From Martelella mediterranea (GTDB lineage Bacteria > Pseudomonadota > Alphaproteobacteria > Rhizobiales > Rhizobiaceae), in NCBI RefSeq assembly GCF_021021415.1, contig NZ_JAINWJ010000022.1:1-64000 (forward strand): 64,000 nt of DNA, given 5' to 3'. The notes beneath the pieces were generated by a model, which was not told the DNA's origin, ran no database searches, and was given only the letters and a program-made list of their open reading frames with translations. Below, one piece after another: positions 42,858 through 52,258 of the stretch. How positions within the stretch are numbered: position 1 is the first letter of the stretch; the number at the start of each line of letters is the position of its first letter. The translations under genes were made by a program, and so were the position numbers.

Positions 42858-43900
42858 CCGGCACATCGCCAATCAATCCTTCCGACAGGGGCACGCGGTC
42901 CCTGCCGCTCTCCGTGCTGATCGTTCTCGCCATTATCGCAATGGCCTGCGTTGCCGCGGGACCCTGGCTTCTCGGGCAGGGGACGATGCGGCTCGTCAGC
43001 GAGATCCTGCTGGTCCTTGCCATGGCGCAGATGTGGAACCTGCTTGCAGGCTATGCCGGACTGGTATCCTTCGGCCATCAGGCCTTTGTGGGGGGCGGCG
43101 CGTATGCTGCCTTTGCGGTCTCGAATAATCTGGGGCTCAACCCCTATGTATCGCTTCTCGCCGCACCGATCGTCGCCGCGGCAATGGCCGCCGTTCTCGC
43201 GCCGCTGCTGTTTCGGCTGCGCGACGCCTATTTCGCCATCGGCATCTGGGTCGTGGCGGAGGTTCTTGCCATCCTGTGCAGCAAGGTGCCGGGCCTGGGA
43301 GGCCAGCTCGGCATGACGCTCAAGAGTATCCGCAATCTTGATTTCAACACGTTCTCGGTCGCGATCTTCTGGATCTCCGGCGCGGTCGCCATCGGATCGC
43401 TGGTTACAGTCTGTGTTGTCTTGCGATCGGATCTCGGCCTGGCGTTGAGCGCGGTGCGCAATAACGAACGCGCGGCGCAAAGCCTCGGGATCGATGTTTG
43501 GAAGATCAGGTTCGTCACCTTCGTCATTTCGGGTGCCGGCGTCGGACTGGCGGGCGCCGTCTACTTCGTGTCGTCCCTGCAGGTCGTGCCCTCTGCCGCT
43601 TTCGATCTCAACTGGGCCGTGATGATGCTGTTCATCACCATTATCGGCGGCATCGGGCGTGTCGAAGGTCCGATCATCGGCGCGATCATCTATTTCACGC
43701 TTCGCGAACTCTTCGCGGAATACGGCAACTGGTATCTCGTTTTGACGGGGCTGGTCGCGGTCGTGACCATGCTTCTGGCGCCGGAAGGAATATGGGGTCT
43801 GATTTACAGACGCTTCCGGTTCGAAATCTTCAGTGTTCGCCATAGGATTCCGGATGATTGGGCGGACCACAAAAACAATCACACAGCGGATGCTGCATGA
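42854..43900 (+). CDS. LivM-type ABC transporter permease
   Basis: A 348-aa permease with about nine hydrophobic helices. The conserved GYAGLVSFGHQAFVGGGAY (about residues 64-82) and the loop AVRNNERAAQSLGIDVWKI identify the LivM family. The C terminus continues 20-30 hydrophilic residues past the last helix. The last transporter gene; the aldehyde dehydrogenase gene follows 49 nt later. Confidence 0.92.
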   Translation: MTGTSPINPSDRGTRSLPLSVLIVLAIIAMACVAAGPWLLGQGTMRLVSEILLVLAMAQMWNLLAGYAGLVSFGHQAFVGGGAYAAFAVSNNLGLNPYVSLLAAPIVAAAMAAVLAPLLFRLRDAYFAIGIWVVAEVLAILCSKVPGLGGQLGMTLKSIRNLDFNTFSVAIFWISGAVAIGSLVTVCVVLRSDLGLALSAVRNNERAAQSLGIDVWKIRFVTFVISGAGVGLAGAVYFVSSLQVVPSAAFDLNWAVMMLFITIIGGIGRVEGPIIGAIIYFTLRELFAEYGNWYLVLTGLVAVVTMLLAPEGIWGLIYRRFRFEIFSVRHRIPDDWADHKNNHTADAA

Positions 43901-43949
43901 GCGATGCGCAACGCCTGCTGCAGGCAAGTCAAACAAGGAGGAGAAAGTC

Positions 43950-45359
43950 ATGACGAAATTCGATCTCATACTCGGCGGCAAGAAAGTCGGCGCCGAGCAG
44001 TATGCCGATGTTCTCAACCCGGCCACGAACGAGGTCGTCGGACAGGCCGCTGTGGCAACGCCGGAGCACCTGGACCAGGCGGTTCAGGCCGCCAACGCCG
44101 CCTTCGCAACATATTCCAGACTGGATGACGCCGCCCTTCGCGACAACTGCAACAAGGTCGCCGATGTGATCGAGGCGCATGCCGAGGAACTGGCAAAGCT
44201 TGTGACCCTGGAACAGGGCAAGCCGCTTGACGGCCTCGGGTCGCGGTTCGAGGTTGGCGGGGCGGTAGCCTGGGCGCGCCATGCTTCAAGCCTCAGCCTC
44301 GAACCCGAAGTCGTGCAGGACGACAATGAAGGCCGCGTCGTCGTCTATCAAAAGCCGGTTGGCGTCATTGGTTCGATAACGCCCTGGAACTGGCCGCTCC
44401 TGACGGCAATATGGCATCTGATGCCCGCGATCCGGTCCGGCAATACCGCGATCATCAAGCCTTCTCCCTACACGCCGCTTTCAACGTTGCGCCTGATCGA
44501 GCTGATCGACAGCGTCTTGCCCGACGGGGTCGTCAACTGCGTCACCGGCGGCGGCGAAATCGGCGGGGCGATGTCCAGACATGAAGGGATCGCCAAGATC
44601 GTGTTCACCGGCTCTTCCGCCACCGGAAGCAAGATCATGTCGGGCGCGTCCGAGACGATCAAGCGGCTCACCCTGGAACTTGGCGGCAATGATGCGGGGA
44701 TCGTCCTGCCCGACTGCGATGCCAAACAGATCGCGGAAGGCCTTTTCTGGGGGGCGTTCATCAATAACGGCCAGACATGCGCCGCGCTCAAGCGCCTTTA
44801 TGTCCATGACGCGATTTACGACGATGTCTGCCGGGAGTTGACGGCCTTCGCCAAGGGCATCGTTGTCGGCAACGGCATGGATGCGGGAACGCATCTCGGT
44901 CCGATCCAGAACCGCATGCAATACGACAAGGTGGTCGAACTTGTCGAAGACGCCAAGGCGCAGGGCGGCCGCGTGTTGCTGGGCGGCGATGCGGACGGCG
45001 CGGGCGGCGGCCTTTTTTATCCTGTAACGTTGATCGCCGATGTGGCGAACGGCGTGCGCCTCGTCGACGAGGAGCAGTTCGGGCCGGTTCTGCCGATCAT
45101 CCGGTTCAGCGACATCGACGAAGTGATCGCTGACGCCAACGATAATCCCAACGGTCTGGGTGGTTCTGTCTGGACCGGCGATCTGGAGTATGGGCGCAGC
45201 CTGGCGCGAAGGCTCGAATGCGGGACGGCCTGGATCAACAATCACGGCCCGGTACGGCCGGATGTGCCGTTTGGCGGGGTCAAGCGCTCCGGTCTCGGCG
45301 TCGAGTTCGGTAAGTGGGGCCTTTCGGAATACACCGACCTCCAGGTCATCAACGGTTGA
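43950..45359 (+). CDS. aldehyde dehydrogenase (NAD(P)-dependent)
   Basis: A 469-aa ALDH. Cofactor-binding VIGSITPWNWPLL, catalytic Glu in TLELGGNDAGIV (about residue 233-245) and nucleophilic Cys in NNGQTCAALKRLYV (about residue 274) are all visible. AAGGAGG lies 8-14 nt before the ATG at 43950. A longer frame into the LivM gene is not used. It probably oxidises the aldehyde made by the GMC oxidoreductase next door to a carboxylic acid. Confidence 0.93.
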   Translation: MTKFDLILGGKKVGAEQYADVLNPATNEVVGQAAVATPEHLDQAVQAANAAFATYSRLDDAALRDNCNKVADVIEAHAEELAKLVTLEQGKPLDGLGSRFEVGGAVAWARHASSLSLEPEVVQDDNEGRVVVYQKPVGVIGSITPWNWPLLTAIWHLMPAIRSGNTAIIKPSPYTPLSTLRLIELIDSVLPDGVVNCVTGGGEIGGAMSRHEGIAKIVFTGSSATGSKIMSGASETIKRLTLELGGNDAGIVLPDCDAKQIAEGLFWGAFINNGQTCAALKRLYVHDAIYDDVCRELTAFAKGIVVGNGMDAGTHLGPIQNRMQYDKVVELVEDAKAQGGRVLLGGDADGAGGGLFYPVTLIADVANGVRLVDEEQFGPVLPIIRFSDIDEVIADANDNPNGLGGSVWTGDLEYGRSLARRLECGTAWINNHGPVRPDVPFGGVKRSGLGVEFGKWGLSEYTDLQVING

Positions 45360-45367
45360 GGCGACCG

Positions 45368-46954
45368 ATGGCGGACTATGATTACATCATTGTCGGCGGC
45401 GGCTCCTCCGGCTGCGTCCTGGCAAATCGCCTTTCTGCGGATCCGTCGAACCGGGTTCTTCTGATCGAATGGGGCGGCTGGGACAAGAGCTGGTTCATCC
45501 GGGCTCCGGCGACGTTCTTTCGCGTGATTGAAAAGGGCACCGACGTCTTCCACTATACCAGCAAGGGAGATGAAGGTCTTTCCGGTCGCCCGACGATCGT
45601 GCCCCAGGCCAAGGTCATTGGCGGGGGCTCTTCGATCAACGGAATGGTCTATATCCGCGGTCAGGCCGCAGATTATGACCACTGGCGGCAGCTTGGCTGC
45701 ACCGGCTGGTCCTATGAGGATGTCCTGCCGGTTTTCCGCGATCTCGAAAATCACGAATGCCTGTCGAACGCGTTCCACGGCGCCTCGGGCGAGCTTCACG
45801 TCTCGCGCGGTCGCGACGCGCATTTTCTGGCGCGGGCTTTCGTGCGCGCCGGCCAGGAAGCCGGAATTCCCTATAACGACGATTTCAACGGGAGCGACCA
45901 GCAGGGCGTCGGGTTCTTCCATACGACCACCCACAAGGGCGAACGCTGGAGCAGCGCCCGGGCCTTCCTCGAGCCGGCCAGGGCTCGTTCGAACCTGACG
46001 ATCATGACCAGCCACCGGGTTGACCGGATACTGACGGAGGGTCGGCGCGCCGTCGGCGTGCTGCTGGCAAATGGCAAGTCAGTGCGCGCGCGCCGCGAGG
46101 TCGTCCTGACCGCGGGGGCGATCGCAACGCCGATCCTGCTGCAACGCTCCGGCATCGGAAACGGACAGGAACTGCGCAAACTCGGGATCGACGTGGTTCA
46201 CGATCTGCCAGGCGTTGGCGAAAACTATCAGGATCACCTCGAATCGACGGTGCAGTTCGAACTCAAGCAACCGCTGTCGATCCTCGGCCAGGACAAGGGG
46301 TTTGCGGCCTTGAAGCATCTGGCCCGATACCTGACCACAAGGTCCGGGCTGATGGCCTCGAACATTATCGAATCGGGCGGTTTCGTCGACACGGCGGGGA
46401 CGGGGCTTCCCGACATCCAGTTTCACGTATTGCCCACATTCATAGGCTTTGTGGATCGCGACCAGGAACCCGGCCACGGAATTGCCATCGGCCCCACCTT
46501 TCTGCGTCCGCGCTCGCGCGGGCAGGTCAAGCTGTCATCGGCCGATGCCGATGCCGCGCCGGATTTCCGGCCGAACTCGCTGTCGGATCCCGAAGACCTG
46601 GAAACCCTGGTCAGGGGAACCGAACTGGCGATCAGGATCGGCGATCAGCCCTCGCTCAGGAAACTGGTCAAGCGCCGGGCCTTGCCCAAACCCGGGATCG
46701 AGAGCGATCCGGCAGCCTTGCGCGAATACGTCCGTTCCGTCGCCAAGACCATCTATCACCCGGCCGGGACGGCGAAGATGGGACCGGATTCCGATCCCAT
46801 GGCCGTCGTCGATCCAGAATTGCGTGTTCACGGGATGGAAGGGCTCAGGATTTCCGACTGCTCCGTTATGCCGACGCTGGTTTCCGGCAACACCAATGCG
46901 CCGGTCATGATGATCGCCGATCGCGCCGCCCGTTTCATGCTGGCCGCTCGCTAG
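45368..46954 (+). CDS. GMC family oxidoreductase (choline/alcohol dehydrogenase-like)
   Basis: A 528-aa FAD enzyme. N-terminal DYIIVGGGSSGCVLANRLS with GxGxxG, signature 1 IGGGSSINGMVYIRG, and C-terminal catalytic-His region IYHPAGTAKMG with GNTNAPVMMIADRAA. It starts 9 nt after the ALDH stop. Such enzymes oxidise primary alcohols to aldehydes. With ALDH and the HIBADH-like enzyme this forms an alcohol-to-acid route for the imported substrate. Confidence 0.92.
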   Translation: MADYDYIIVGGGSSGCVLANRLSADPSNRVLLIEWGGWDKSWFIRAPATFFRVIEKGTDVFHYTSKGDEGLSGRPTIVPQAKVIGGGSSINGMVYIRGQAADYDHWRQLGCTGWSYEDVLPVFRDLENHECLSNAFHGASGELHVSRGRDAHFLARAFVRAGQEAGIPYNDDFNGSDQQGVGFFHTTTHKGERWSSARAFLEPARARSNLTIMTSHRVDRILTEGRRAVGVLLANGKSVRARREVVLTAGAIATPILLQRSGIGNGQELRKLGIDVVHDLPGVGENYQDHLESTVQFELKQPLSILGQDKGFAALKHLARYLTTRSGLMASNIIESGGFVDTAGTGLPDIQFHVLPTFIGFVDRDQEPGHGIAIGPTFLRPRSRGQVKLSSADADAAPDFRPNSLSDPEDLETLVRGTELAIRIGDQPSLRKLVKRRALPKPGIESDPAALREYVRSVAKTIYHPAGTAKMGPDSDPMAVVDPELRVHGMEGLRISDCSVMPTLVSGNTNAPVMMIADRAARFMLAAR

Positions 46955-47105
46955 AACGCGCTCGGCAAGCGTCGGCGCCGGCCGTGCATCCGCGCTCGCG
47001 CACATGGCCGCGTTCGCGTTTCGGCGGCCCGCATTCCGGCTGGACCCGTGCGACGCCCCCACAAATCGACCATTGATTTTCACTGAAGAAAAGGAATGAA
47101 AGCAA

Positions 47106-48008
47106 ATGAGTGTTGAACGGATCGGGCTGGTCGGCCTTGGCAATATGGGCAAGCCGATGGCGCGCCATCTCATCGCAAACGGGTTTGAGCTTCAGGTGTT
47201 CGATCTCGACCGGGCGCTTGCAAGGGACTTCTCGGCGGAGATCGGCGCTACGTCCGCCGAGAGCCTGCAGGAACTGGGCAGGGCATCGGATATTGTGATC
47301 ACGATGCTGCCGACCGGCCGCGTGGTGCGAGACGTCGTGACCGGCGAGAACGGCCTTGTCGCCGGGCTGGATTCGGGAGATGTCGTCATAGACATGAGTT
47401 CATCCGAGCCCAGCGGATCACGCGCCCTGGCGAGAGAACTGGCGAAAATCGGAATTGACTTTGTGGATGCGCCGGTTTCCGGCGGCGTGCCGGGCGCCGT
47501 CGATGCGACGCTGACGATCATGGTCGGCGCGAAGGACCAGGCATTGTTCGATCGGGTGCGTCCCGTGCTGTCGGCGCTCGGCAAGAAGATCATTCCGACC
47601 GGTGATGTTGGTACCGGGCATGCAATGAAGGCCCTGAACAATTTCATTGCGGGCTCCAATTTCGCTGCCGCCAGCGAGGCGTTGATTCTGGGCGCGCGCT
47701 TCGGCCTCGATCGCGCGACCATGCTGGATATCATCAACACCTCCACCGGGCGAAATTTCGCCAGCGAGAAACTTCTGGGACAGCAGGTACTGACCGAGAA
47801 GTACAGTTCCGGGTTTACGCTGGGTCTGCTCTCGAAGGATGTCGGCATCGCCGCAGCCTTGTCGAAGGAGCTGGAGGCAGGCTTGCCGACCGTGGCCCAG
47901 ACCAATGCCTGGTGGCAGGCGGCGCTTGAGGGCGCGAACGGCGCGGACGACCATACGACCGCATATCGTTACTGGAGCGAGTGCGCGGCGAACGGCCGCA
48001 AGAGCTAG
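47106..48008 (+). CDS. beta-hydroxyacid dehydrogenase (HIBADH/GarR family)
   Basis: A 300-aa enzyme. NAD(P)-binding LVGLGNMGKPMARHL (about 8-22), substrate-binding VDAPVSGGVPGAVDATLTIM (about 120-139), catalytic Lys in GHAMKALNNFIAGSN (about residue 175). Members reduce tartronate semialdehyde or oxidise 3-hydroxyisobutyrate. It follows the GMC gene after 151 nt, and has AAAAGGAA before the ATG, so it is likely part of the same regulon. Confidence 0.92.
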   Translation: MSVERIGLVGLGNMGKPMARHLIANGFELQVFDLDRALARDFSAEIGATSAESLQELGRASDIVITMLPTGRVVRDVVTGENGLVAGLDSGDVVIDMSSSEPSGSRALARELAKIGIDFVDAPVSGGVPGAVDATLTIMVGAKDQALFDRVRPVLSALGKKIIPTGDVGTGHAMKALNNFIAGSNFAAASEALILGARFGLDRATMLDIINTSTGRNFASEKLLGQQVLTEKYSSGFTLGLLSKDVGIAAALSKELEAGLPTVAQTNAWWQAALEGANGADDHTTAYRYWSECAANGRKS

Positions 48009-48027
48009 AGAGCGCCTGTCGGCATTT

Positions 48028-48056
48028 GAGCGGGACCCCACGCCGTGGCCCCGCTC
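48028..48056. terminator. stem-loop between convergent HIBADH-like and AraC genes
   Basis: GAGCGGG / CCCGCTC stem with an inner CCAC / GTGG pairing. It lies 20 nt past the HIBADH-like stop and 38 nt past the AraC stop on the other strand. No T tract; bidirectional terminator candidate. Confidence 0.45.
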
Positions 48057-48093
48057 ATTGCGGTCTCCGGCCCCTGTCCCCGATATCTTGCCT

Positions 48094-48984
48094 TTACGCC
48101 ATGGCGTTCAGCGGCCGTTGTTGGTCCAGCTTCAGGGCCCGCCATTCCGTCGGGGAGGCGCCGGTATGCTTGCGAAAGAAGCGTGAGAAATAGGCCGGAT
48201 CGTCGAAACCTGTCTCCCGTCCGATATCCTCGACCGAGCGGATTGTGAACATCAGCAGCCGCTTCGCCTCGATGAGCCGCCGTTCGAGAATCATGGCCTT
48301 GACCGACTTTCCGAAGGCTTCCCGGGCTGCCTTGTCGAGCAGATGTCGCGTGGTTGCCAGCTCCTCCGCATAGCGGGCGACCGGCCAGTCTTCACGGTAA
48401 TGCCTGTCGATCATCCGGCGCAGCGCCACGCCGAGCGCGTGGGAAGGTGAGGGCTGCTGCGCGTCGGCCCTGCCCATGCGCTTGGTCAGGGCCAGAATCG
48501 TCTGGACGAGTCCCGCCAGAACGTGCCGGCTTTCGCCGTCGCGCATTCTGTATTCGGCAAGCGTCATGTGCGCGAGCTGGTCAAGATGCTGCCACTGCGC
48601 GTCGTCTTCGCGGCTGGCGATGAACAGCGGGCGCTCGATCGCCGCACCGAGCCTTTCGTGGATTGTCTCGAGACCTTCATCCGCAAGCGAGATCACGATT
48701 GCATCGGTATTCGCGCCAACCGAAAATCCGTGAACCACGCCGCTCGGCATGAAACTAATGGCCGGCGCGGAGAACTCGAAGCTCCGATCTTCGTAGCGAT
48801 AGGTTCCGCCCCCCCGATACCAGAAGGTGATCTGCGCCATATGCATGTGTTTGTGTGGAGCGACCTCGCCGAAGTGAACGCTCTTGCGCTCCATCACGGT
48901 CTCGACATGCATGAAGTCGATCTCGAGCGAGCGGCTCGGCTCGCCATAGACGAAGAAATCAGGGATTTTATCGGTATCGGCCAT
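48094..48984 (-). CDS. AraC family regulator, HpaA-like
   Basis: A 296-aa regulator from the ATG at 48984 (49023 is an alternative). The N-terminal cupin sensing domain contains APHKHMHMAQITFWYRGGG. The C-terminal AraC HTH pair shows RYAEELATTRHLLDKAAREAFG and DIGRETGFDDPAYFSRFFRKHTG. The arrangement resembles HpaA, the activator of 4-hydroxyphenylacetate hydroxylase genes, and it diverges directly from hpaB. Confidence 0.86.
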   Translation of the reverse strand: MADTDKIPDFFVYGEPSRSLEIDFMHVETVMERKSVHFGEVAPHKHMHMAQITFWYRGGGTYRYEDRSFEFSAPAISFMPSGVVHGFSVGANTDAIVISLADEGLETIHERLGAAIERPLFIASREDDAQWQHLDQLAHMTLAEYRMRDGESRHVLAGLVQTILALTKRMGRADAQQPSPSHALGVALRRMIDRHYREDWPVARYAEELATTRHLLDKAAREAFGKSVKAMILERRLIEAKRLLMFTIRSVEDIGRETGFDDPAYFSRFFRKHTGASPTEWRALKLDQQRPLNAMA

Positions 48985-49078
48985 CGCCCGAAAAAGTACC
49001 AGCGATTTGCCCGGTTTGTCCATAGGCAGCGCTGCCAGACGGAGTTAACAATCGTCATGGTTTTGCCGGGAGGAAAAA

Positions 49079-50641
49079 ATGCTAGCCGAAGACTATAGAT
49101 CCGATAAAAAGCGCCCTTTTACCGGGGCTGAATATATTGAAAGCCTGCGCGACGGTCGTGAGGTCTATATCAATGGAGAGCGGATCGCCGACGTTACCGC
49201 GCACCCCTCCATGCGCAACTCCGTCCGCTCCCTGGCGCGGCTTTATGATGCGCTTCACGACGAAAAGTCCAAATCCTGGCTAACATCGCCGACCGATACC
49301 GGTTCGGGCGGCTATACCCACAAGTTTTTCCGCGTGGCCCGTTCCGTGGATGATCTCGTTGCCCAGCAGGGGGCAATCGCCGACTGGGCGCGGATGTCCT
49401 ATGGCTGGATGGGGCGCACCGCCGATTACAAGGCGGCCCTGATGAATACGCTTGGCGCCAATGCCGAATGGTATGGCGATTTCGCCGACAATGCCCGGTC
49501 CTGGCACAAGCGCGCGCAGGAATCCGTGCTGTTCATGAACCACGCCATCGTCAACCCGCCGATCGACCGGCACAAACCGGCCGACGCGGTAAAAGATGTT
49601 TATGTTCATATCACCAAGGAAACGGATGCCGGCATCTATGTGTCGGGGGCCAAGGTGGTGGCGACATCATCGGCGCTGACCCACTACAATTTCCTTGCGC
49701 AGAGCTCGGCGACCGTCAGTGAGGATCCGTCGCTGTCGGTAATGTTCATCCTGCCGATGAACGCGCCGGGCGTGAAGATGTTCTGCCGTGTTTCCTATGA
49801 GGAGGCCGCCAATACGGTGGCGCAGCCGTTTGATTACCCGCTGTCGTCGCGCTTCGACGAGAATGATGCCATTCTCGTGCTCGACAATGTCTTTGTGCCC
49901 TGGGAAGATGTTCTGGTGCTGCGTGACGCGCGCAAGATCCTGTCCTTCCACCCGGCTTCAGGTTTCATGCATGGCTATTGCTTCCAGGGTTGCACGCGGC
50001 TCGCGGTGAAGCTCGATTTTCTGGCAGGTCTTCTCGCCAAGGCGCTGCGCTGCACCGGTGGCGACGCATTTCGCGGAAACCAGGCGATGCTCGGCGAGGT
50101 GATCGCGATCCGCCATCAGTTCTGGGCGTTTTCCAACGCCATGGCGCGCAATCCGGTGGAGTGGGCGAATGGCGCGGTCCTGCCCAATCTGGAGGCCGCG
50201 CTTTGCTATCGCACCTTCATGTCGGAGGCCTATCCCAAGGTCATCGATCTCATTCGCCGCACCGTCGCCTCGGGCCTGATCTATCTGCCGTCCTCGGCCA
50301 AGGATTTCGCCAATCCGGAGATCGATCGCTATCTCGCGCAATATGTGCGCGGCTCGAACGACATCGGTCATATCGAACGCATCAAAATCATGAAACTGTT
50401 GTGGGATGCCACAGGGTCGGAGTTTGGCGGGCGGCACGCGCTTTATGAGCTCAATTATGCCGGCGCGCCGGAGGAGGTCCGCCTGCAGGTTCTCAAGGGG
50501 GCCGAGCGCGGCGGAATCCTGAAGGAGATGGAAGCGCTGGTCGACACCTGCATGTCCGATTACGACGAACATGGCTGGACCGGGGATACCTGGCTCGACC
50601 CGCTGGAGACGCGGCGCGATCTCGGCCAGGCCGCCGAATAG
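49079..50641 (+). CDS. hpaB: 4-hydroxyphenylacetate 3-monooxygenase, oxygenase component
   Basis: A 520-aa FADH2-dependent aromatic hydroxylase of the HpaB family. Recognisable elements are RPFTGAEYIESLRDGREVYINGERI at the N terminus (in parts), NHAIVNPPIDRHKP, the flavin/substrate-loop sequences ITKETDAGIYVSGAKVVATSS and FPWEDV-like VFVPWEDVLVLRD. It hydroxylates 4-hydroxyphenylacetate to 3,4-dihydroxyphenylacetate with FADH2 supplied by HpaC, encoded next. GGGAGG lies 7 nt upstream of the ATG. Other phenol hydroxylases share the fold, but context supports this role. Confidence 0.92.
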   Translation: MLAEDYRSDKKRPFTGAEYIESLRDGREVYINGERIADVTAHPSMRNSVRSLARLYDALHDEKSKSWLTSPTDTGSGGYTHKFFRVARSVDDLVAQQGAIADWARMSYGWMGRTADYKAALMNTLGANAEWYGDFADNARSWHKRAQESVLFMNHAIVNPPIDRHKPADAVKDVYVHITKETDAGIYVSGAKVVATSSALTHYNFLAQSSATVSEDPSLSVMFILPMNAPGVKMFCRVSYEEAANTVAQPFDYPLSSRFDENDAILVLDNVFVPWEDVLVLRDARKILSFHPASGFMHGYCFQGCTRLAVKLDFLAGLLAKALRCTGGDAFRGNQAMLGEVIAIRHQFWAFSNAMARNPVEWANGAVLPNLEAALCYRTFMSEAYPKVIDLIRRTVASGLIYLPSSAKDFANPEIDRYLAQYVRGSNDIGHIERIKIMKLLWDATGSEFGGRHALYELNYAGAPEEVRLQVLKGAERGGILKEMEALVDTCMSDYDEHGWTGDTWLDPLETRRDLGQAAE

Positions 50642-50650
50642 GAGCGCATC

Positions 50651-51172
50651 ATGGAAACGGTGGAAACAGATGTTTCGGCAGTCGAATTCCGCAATGCCAT
50701 GGCGCGGGTCTGCGCGCCGGTCAATGTGGTCACCACCAACGGACCCGCCGGGCGCGGCGGGTTCACCGCGACGGCGATGTGCAGCGTTACCGACCAGCCG
50801 CCGACATTGCTGGTCTGCATGAATGCCGGTTCGGCGCAATCCGCGATGTTCATCGAAAACCGGCGCTTCTGCGTCAACGTGCTGACCCAGGAGCATCGGG
50901 ACCTGGCAAGCCTTTTTGCAGGCGGCGAAAAGAGCATGGAGGCCCGCTATGCGGCCGCCGACTGGGTCGATCTCAAATCCGGCAACAAGGCGCTTGCCGA
51001 CGCAATCGTCTCCTGCGATTGCCGTCTCGTGGATGCGCGGCTGGTGGGAACCCACAATATCTTCATCGGAGAGGTCGACGAGATCCGCTCCCGGCGCGAT
51101 GGCCACGCGCTGTTGTATTTCGACCGGAATTTCGTTCATGTGCCGACGCAGGCCGGCAGTTTCGGCGGCTGA
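50651..51172 (+). CDS. hpaC: flavin reductase (HpaC component)
   Basis: A 173-aa flavin reductase-like protein. FMN/FAD-binding pattern with NAMARVCAPVNVVTT, GFTATAMCSVTDQPPTLLVCMN and SAQSAMFIENRRFCVNVL. It supplies reduced FAD to HpaB, encoded 9 nt upstream. It is the last gene of the hpaBC unit, and a strong terminator follows 14 nt after its stop. Confidence 0.92.
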   Translation: METVETDVSAVEFRNAMARVCAPVNVVTTNGPAGRGGFTATAMCSVTDQPPTLLVCMNAGSAQSAMFIENRRFCVNVLTQEHRDLASLFAGGEKSMEARYAAADWVDLKSGNKALADAIVSCDCRLVDARLVGTHNIFIGEVDEIRSRRDGHALLYFDRNFVHVPTQAGSFGG

Positions 51173-51185
51173 AAAAAACAATGGC

Positions 51186-51215
51186 AACGGCCGCGCGATG
51201 CGGCCGTTTTGCTTT
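51186..51215 (+). terminator. rho-independent terminator after hpaC
   Basis: A perfect 9-bp stem (AACGGCCGC / GCGGCCGTT) with the loop GCGAT, followed by TTGCTTT. It ends the hpaBC transcript and separates it from hpaD. Confidence 0.85.
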
Positions 51216-51316
51216 GCGTAAACGCAATAAGCCAGAGCCGCGTTTTCTGCCTCCCACCCCGCAAAAAATCCATGATCTCGTTTGATCCAGGGCAAATCCC
51301 GGCGTCACGCTTCCAT

Positions 51317-51336
51317 TATAATGCACATGTTAATTA
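51317..51336 (+). promoter_or_regulatory. hpaD promoter with shared 17-bp element
   Basis: A consensus -10 hexamer TATAAT (51317-51322) is overlapped by the 17-mer AATGCACATGTTAATTA (51320-51336). The same element (16/17 identical, same orientation relative to the gene) lies upstream of the Liv binding-protein gene at 57111-57127. Overlap with the -10 suggests repressor control. No good -35 was seen. Confidence 0.6.
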
Positions 51337-51352
51337 AATCCGGGAGGAGAGA

Positions 51353-52210
51353 ATGGGTAAGCTTGTACTGGCCGCCAAGGCGACGCATGTGCCGACCATG
51401 GTGATGTCGGAAATGGAAGGTCCGCTCAAGGGCGCGCGACAGACGGCCATTGACGGCCATAAGGAGATTGGTCGGCGTGCGCGCGCCGCAGGCGCGGATA
51501 CCTTTGTGGTGCTCGACACGCACTGGCTGGTCAACGCCGCCTATCACATCAATGCCAATCATCGTTTCGAGGGTTTGTTCACCTCGCATGAATTCCCGCA
51601 ATTCATCAAGGATCTGCCCTATGCCTATGACGGCAATGCCGCGCTTGGCGATCTGATCGCCGAAACGGCGCGCGACAGGGGCGTCTATACGCTGTCGCAC
51701 CAGGTGGATTCGCTCGATCTGGAATATGGCACGCTGGTGCCGATGCGCTACATGAATGGCGATGCCGCGCTGAAAGTGGTCTCGGCCGCGGCCATGTGCA
51801 CGGTGCACAGCCTGGAGAGTTCTCGCAAGCTTGGCGCCGCGATCCGCGCCGCGATCGAAGCCTCCGACAGCAATGTCGCCCTGATCGCTTCCGGTTCGCT
51901 CTCGCACAAAATCTGGCCGAACGACATCTATGCGGAAAACAACGGCACCTTCACGATCTCGTCGGAGTTCAACCGGCAGGTCGACCTGCACGTGCTCGAT
52001 CTCTGGCAGAAAGGCGAAATCGGGACGTTTTTGAAGATGTTGCCGGACTATGCCGAGTATTGCGATGGCGAGGGCGACATGCACGACACCGTCATGTTGT
52101 TCGGCGCGCTCGGCTGGGACGACTACAAGGGACGCGGCGAGGTGGTGACCGACTATTTTCCGTCTTCCGGCACGGGTCAGACCAATGTGATCTTCTCGGT
52201 GCCCGAATAG
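51353..52210 (+). CDS. hpaD: 3,4-dihydroxyphenylacetate 2,3-dioxygenase, class III (LigB-type)
   Basis: A 285-aa extradiol dioxygenase, closely resembling enterobacterial HpaD along its length (AAKATHVPTM; DGHKEIGRRAR; DTHWLVNAAYHIN; LEYGTLVPMRYMN; SGSLSHKIW; DYAEYCDGEGDMHDTVML; FPSSGTGQ). Conserved His12 and His57 are probable Fe(II) ligands, with Glu in the C-terminal GEGDMHD region. It cleaves homoprotocatechuate to 5-carboxymethyl-2-hydroxymuconate semialdehyde. GGGAGGA lies upstream of the ATG. A second, non-homologous enzyme for the same step is encoded at 63565-64000. Confidence 0.93.
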   Translation: MGKLVLAAKATHVPTMVMSEMEGPLKGARQTAIDGHKEIGRRARAAGADTFVVLDTHWLVNAAYHINANHRFEGLFTSHEFPQFIKDLPYAYDGNAALGDLIAETARDRGVYTLSHQVDSLDLEYGTLVPMRYMNGDAALKVVSAAAMCTVHSLESSRKLGAAIRAAIEASDSNVALIASGSLSHKIWPNDIYAENNGTFTISSEFNRQVDLHVLDLWQKGEIGTFLKMLPDYAEYCDGEGDMHDTVMLFGALGWDDYKGRGEVVTDYFPSSGTGQTNVIFSVPE

Positions 52211-52221
52211 GCCGGCCGCCG

Positions 52222-52257
52222 AAAAAAGCGGGCGGATTTGCAGCCGCCCGCTTTTTT
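52222..52257. terminator. bidirectional terminator between hpaD and the liv operon
   Basis: A 14-bp perfect stem (AAAAAAGCGGGCGG / CCGCCCGCTTTTTT) with an 8-nt loop. The A and T runs give a rho-independent terminator on both strands, serving hpaD (plus) and the LivF gene (minus). Confidence 0.95.
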
Positions 52258-52258
52258 C

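Noticed and set aside
42854-43950. Possible N-terminal extension of the aldehyde dehydrogenase into the LivM gene
   Set aside because: The internal ATG at 43950 has a strong AAGGAGG site and gives a normal ALDH length.
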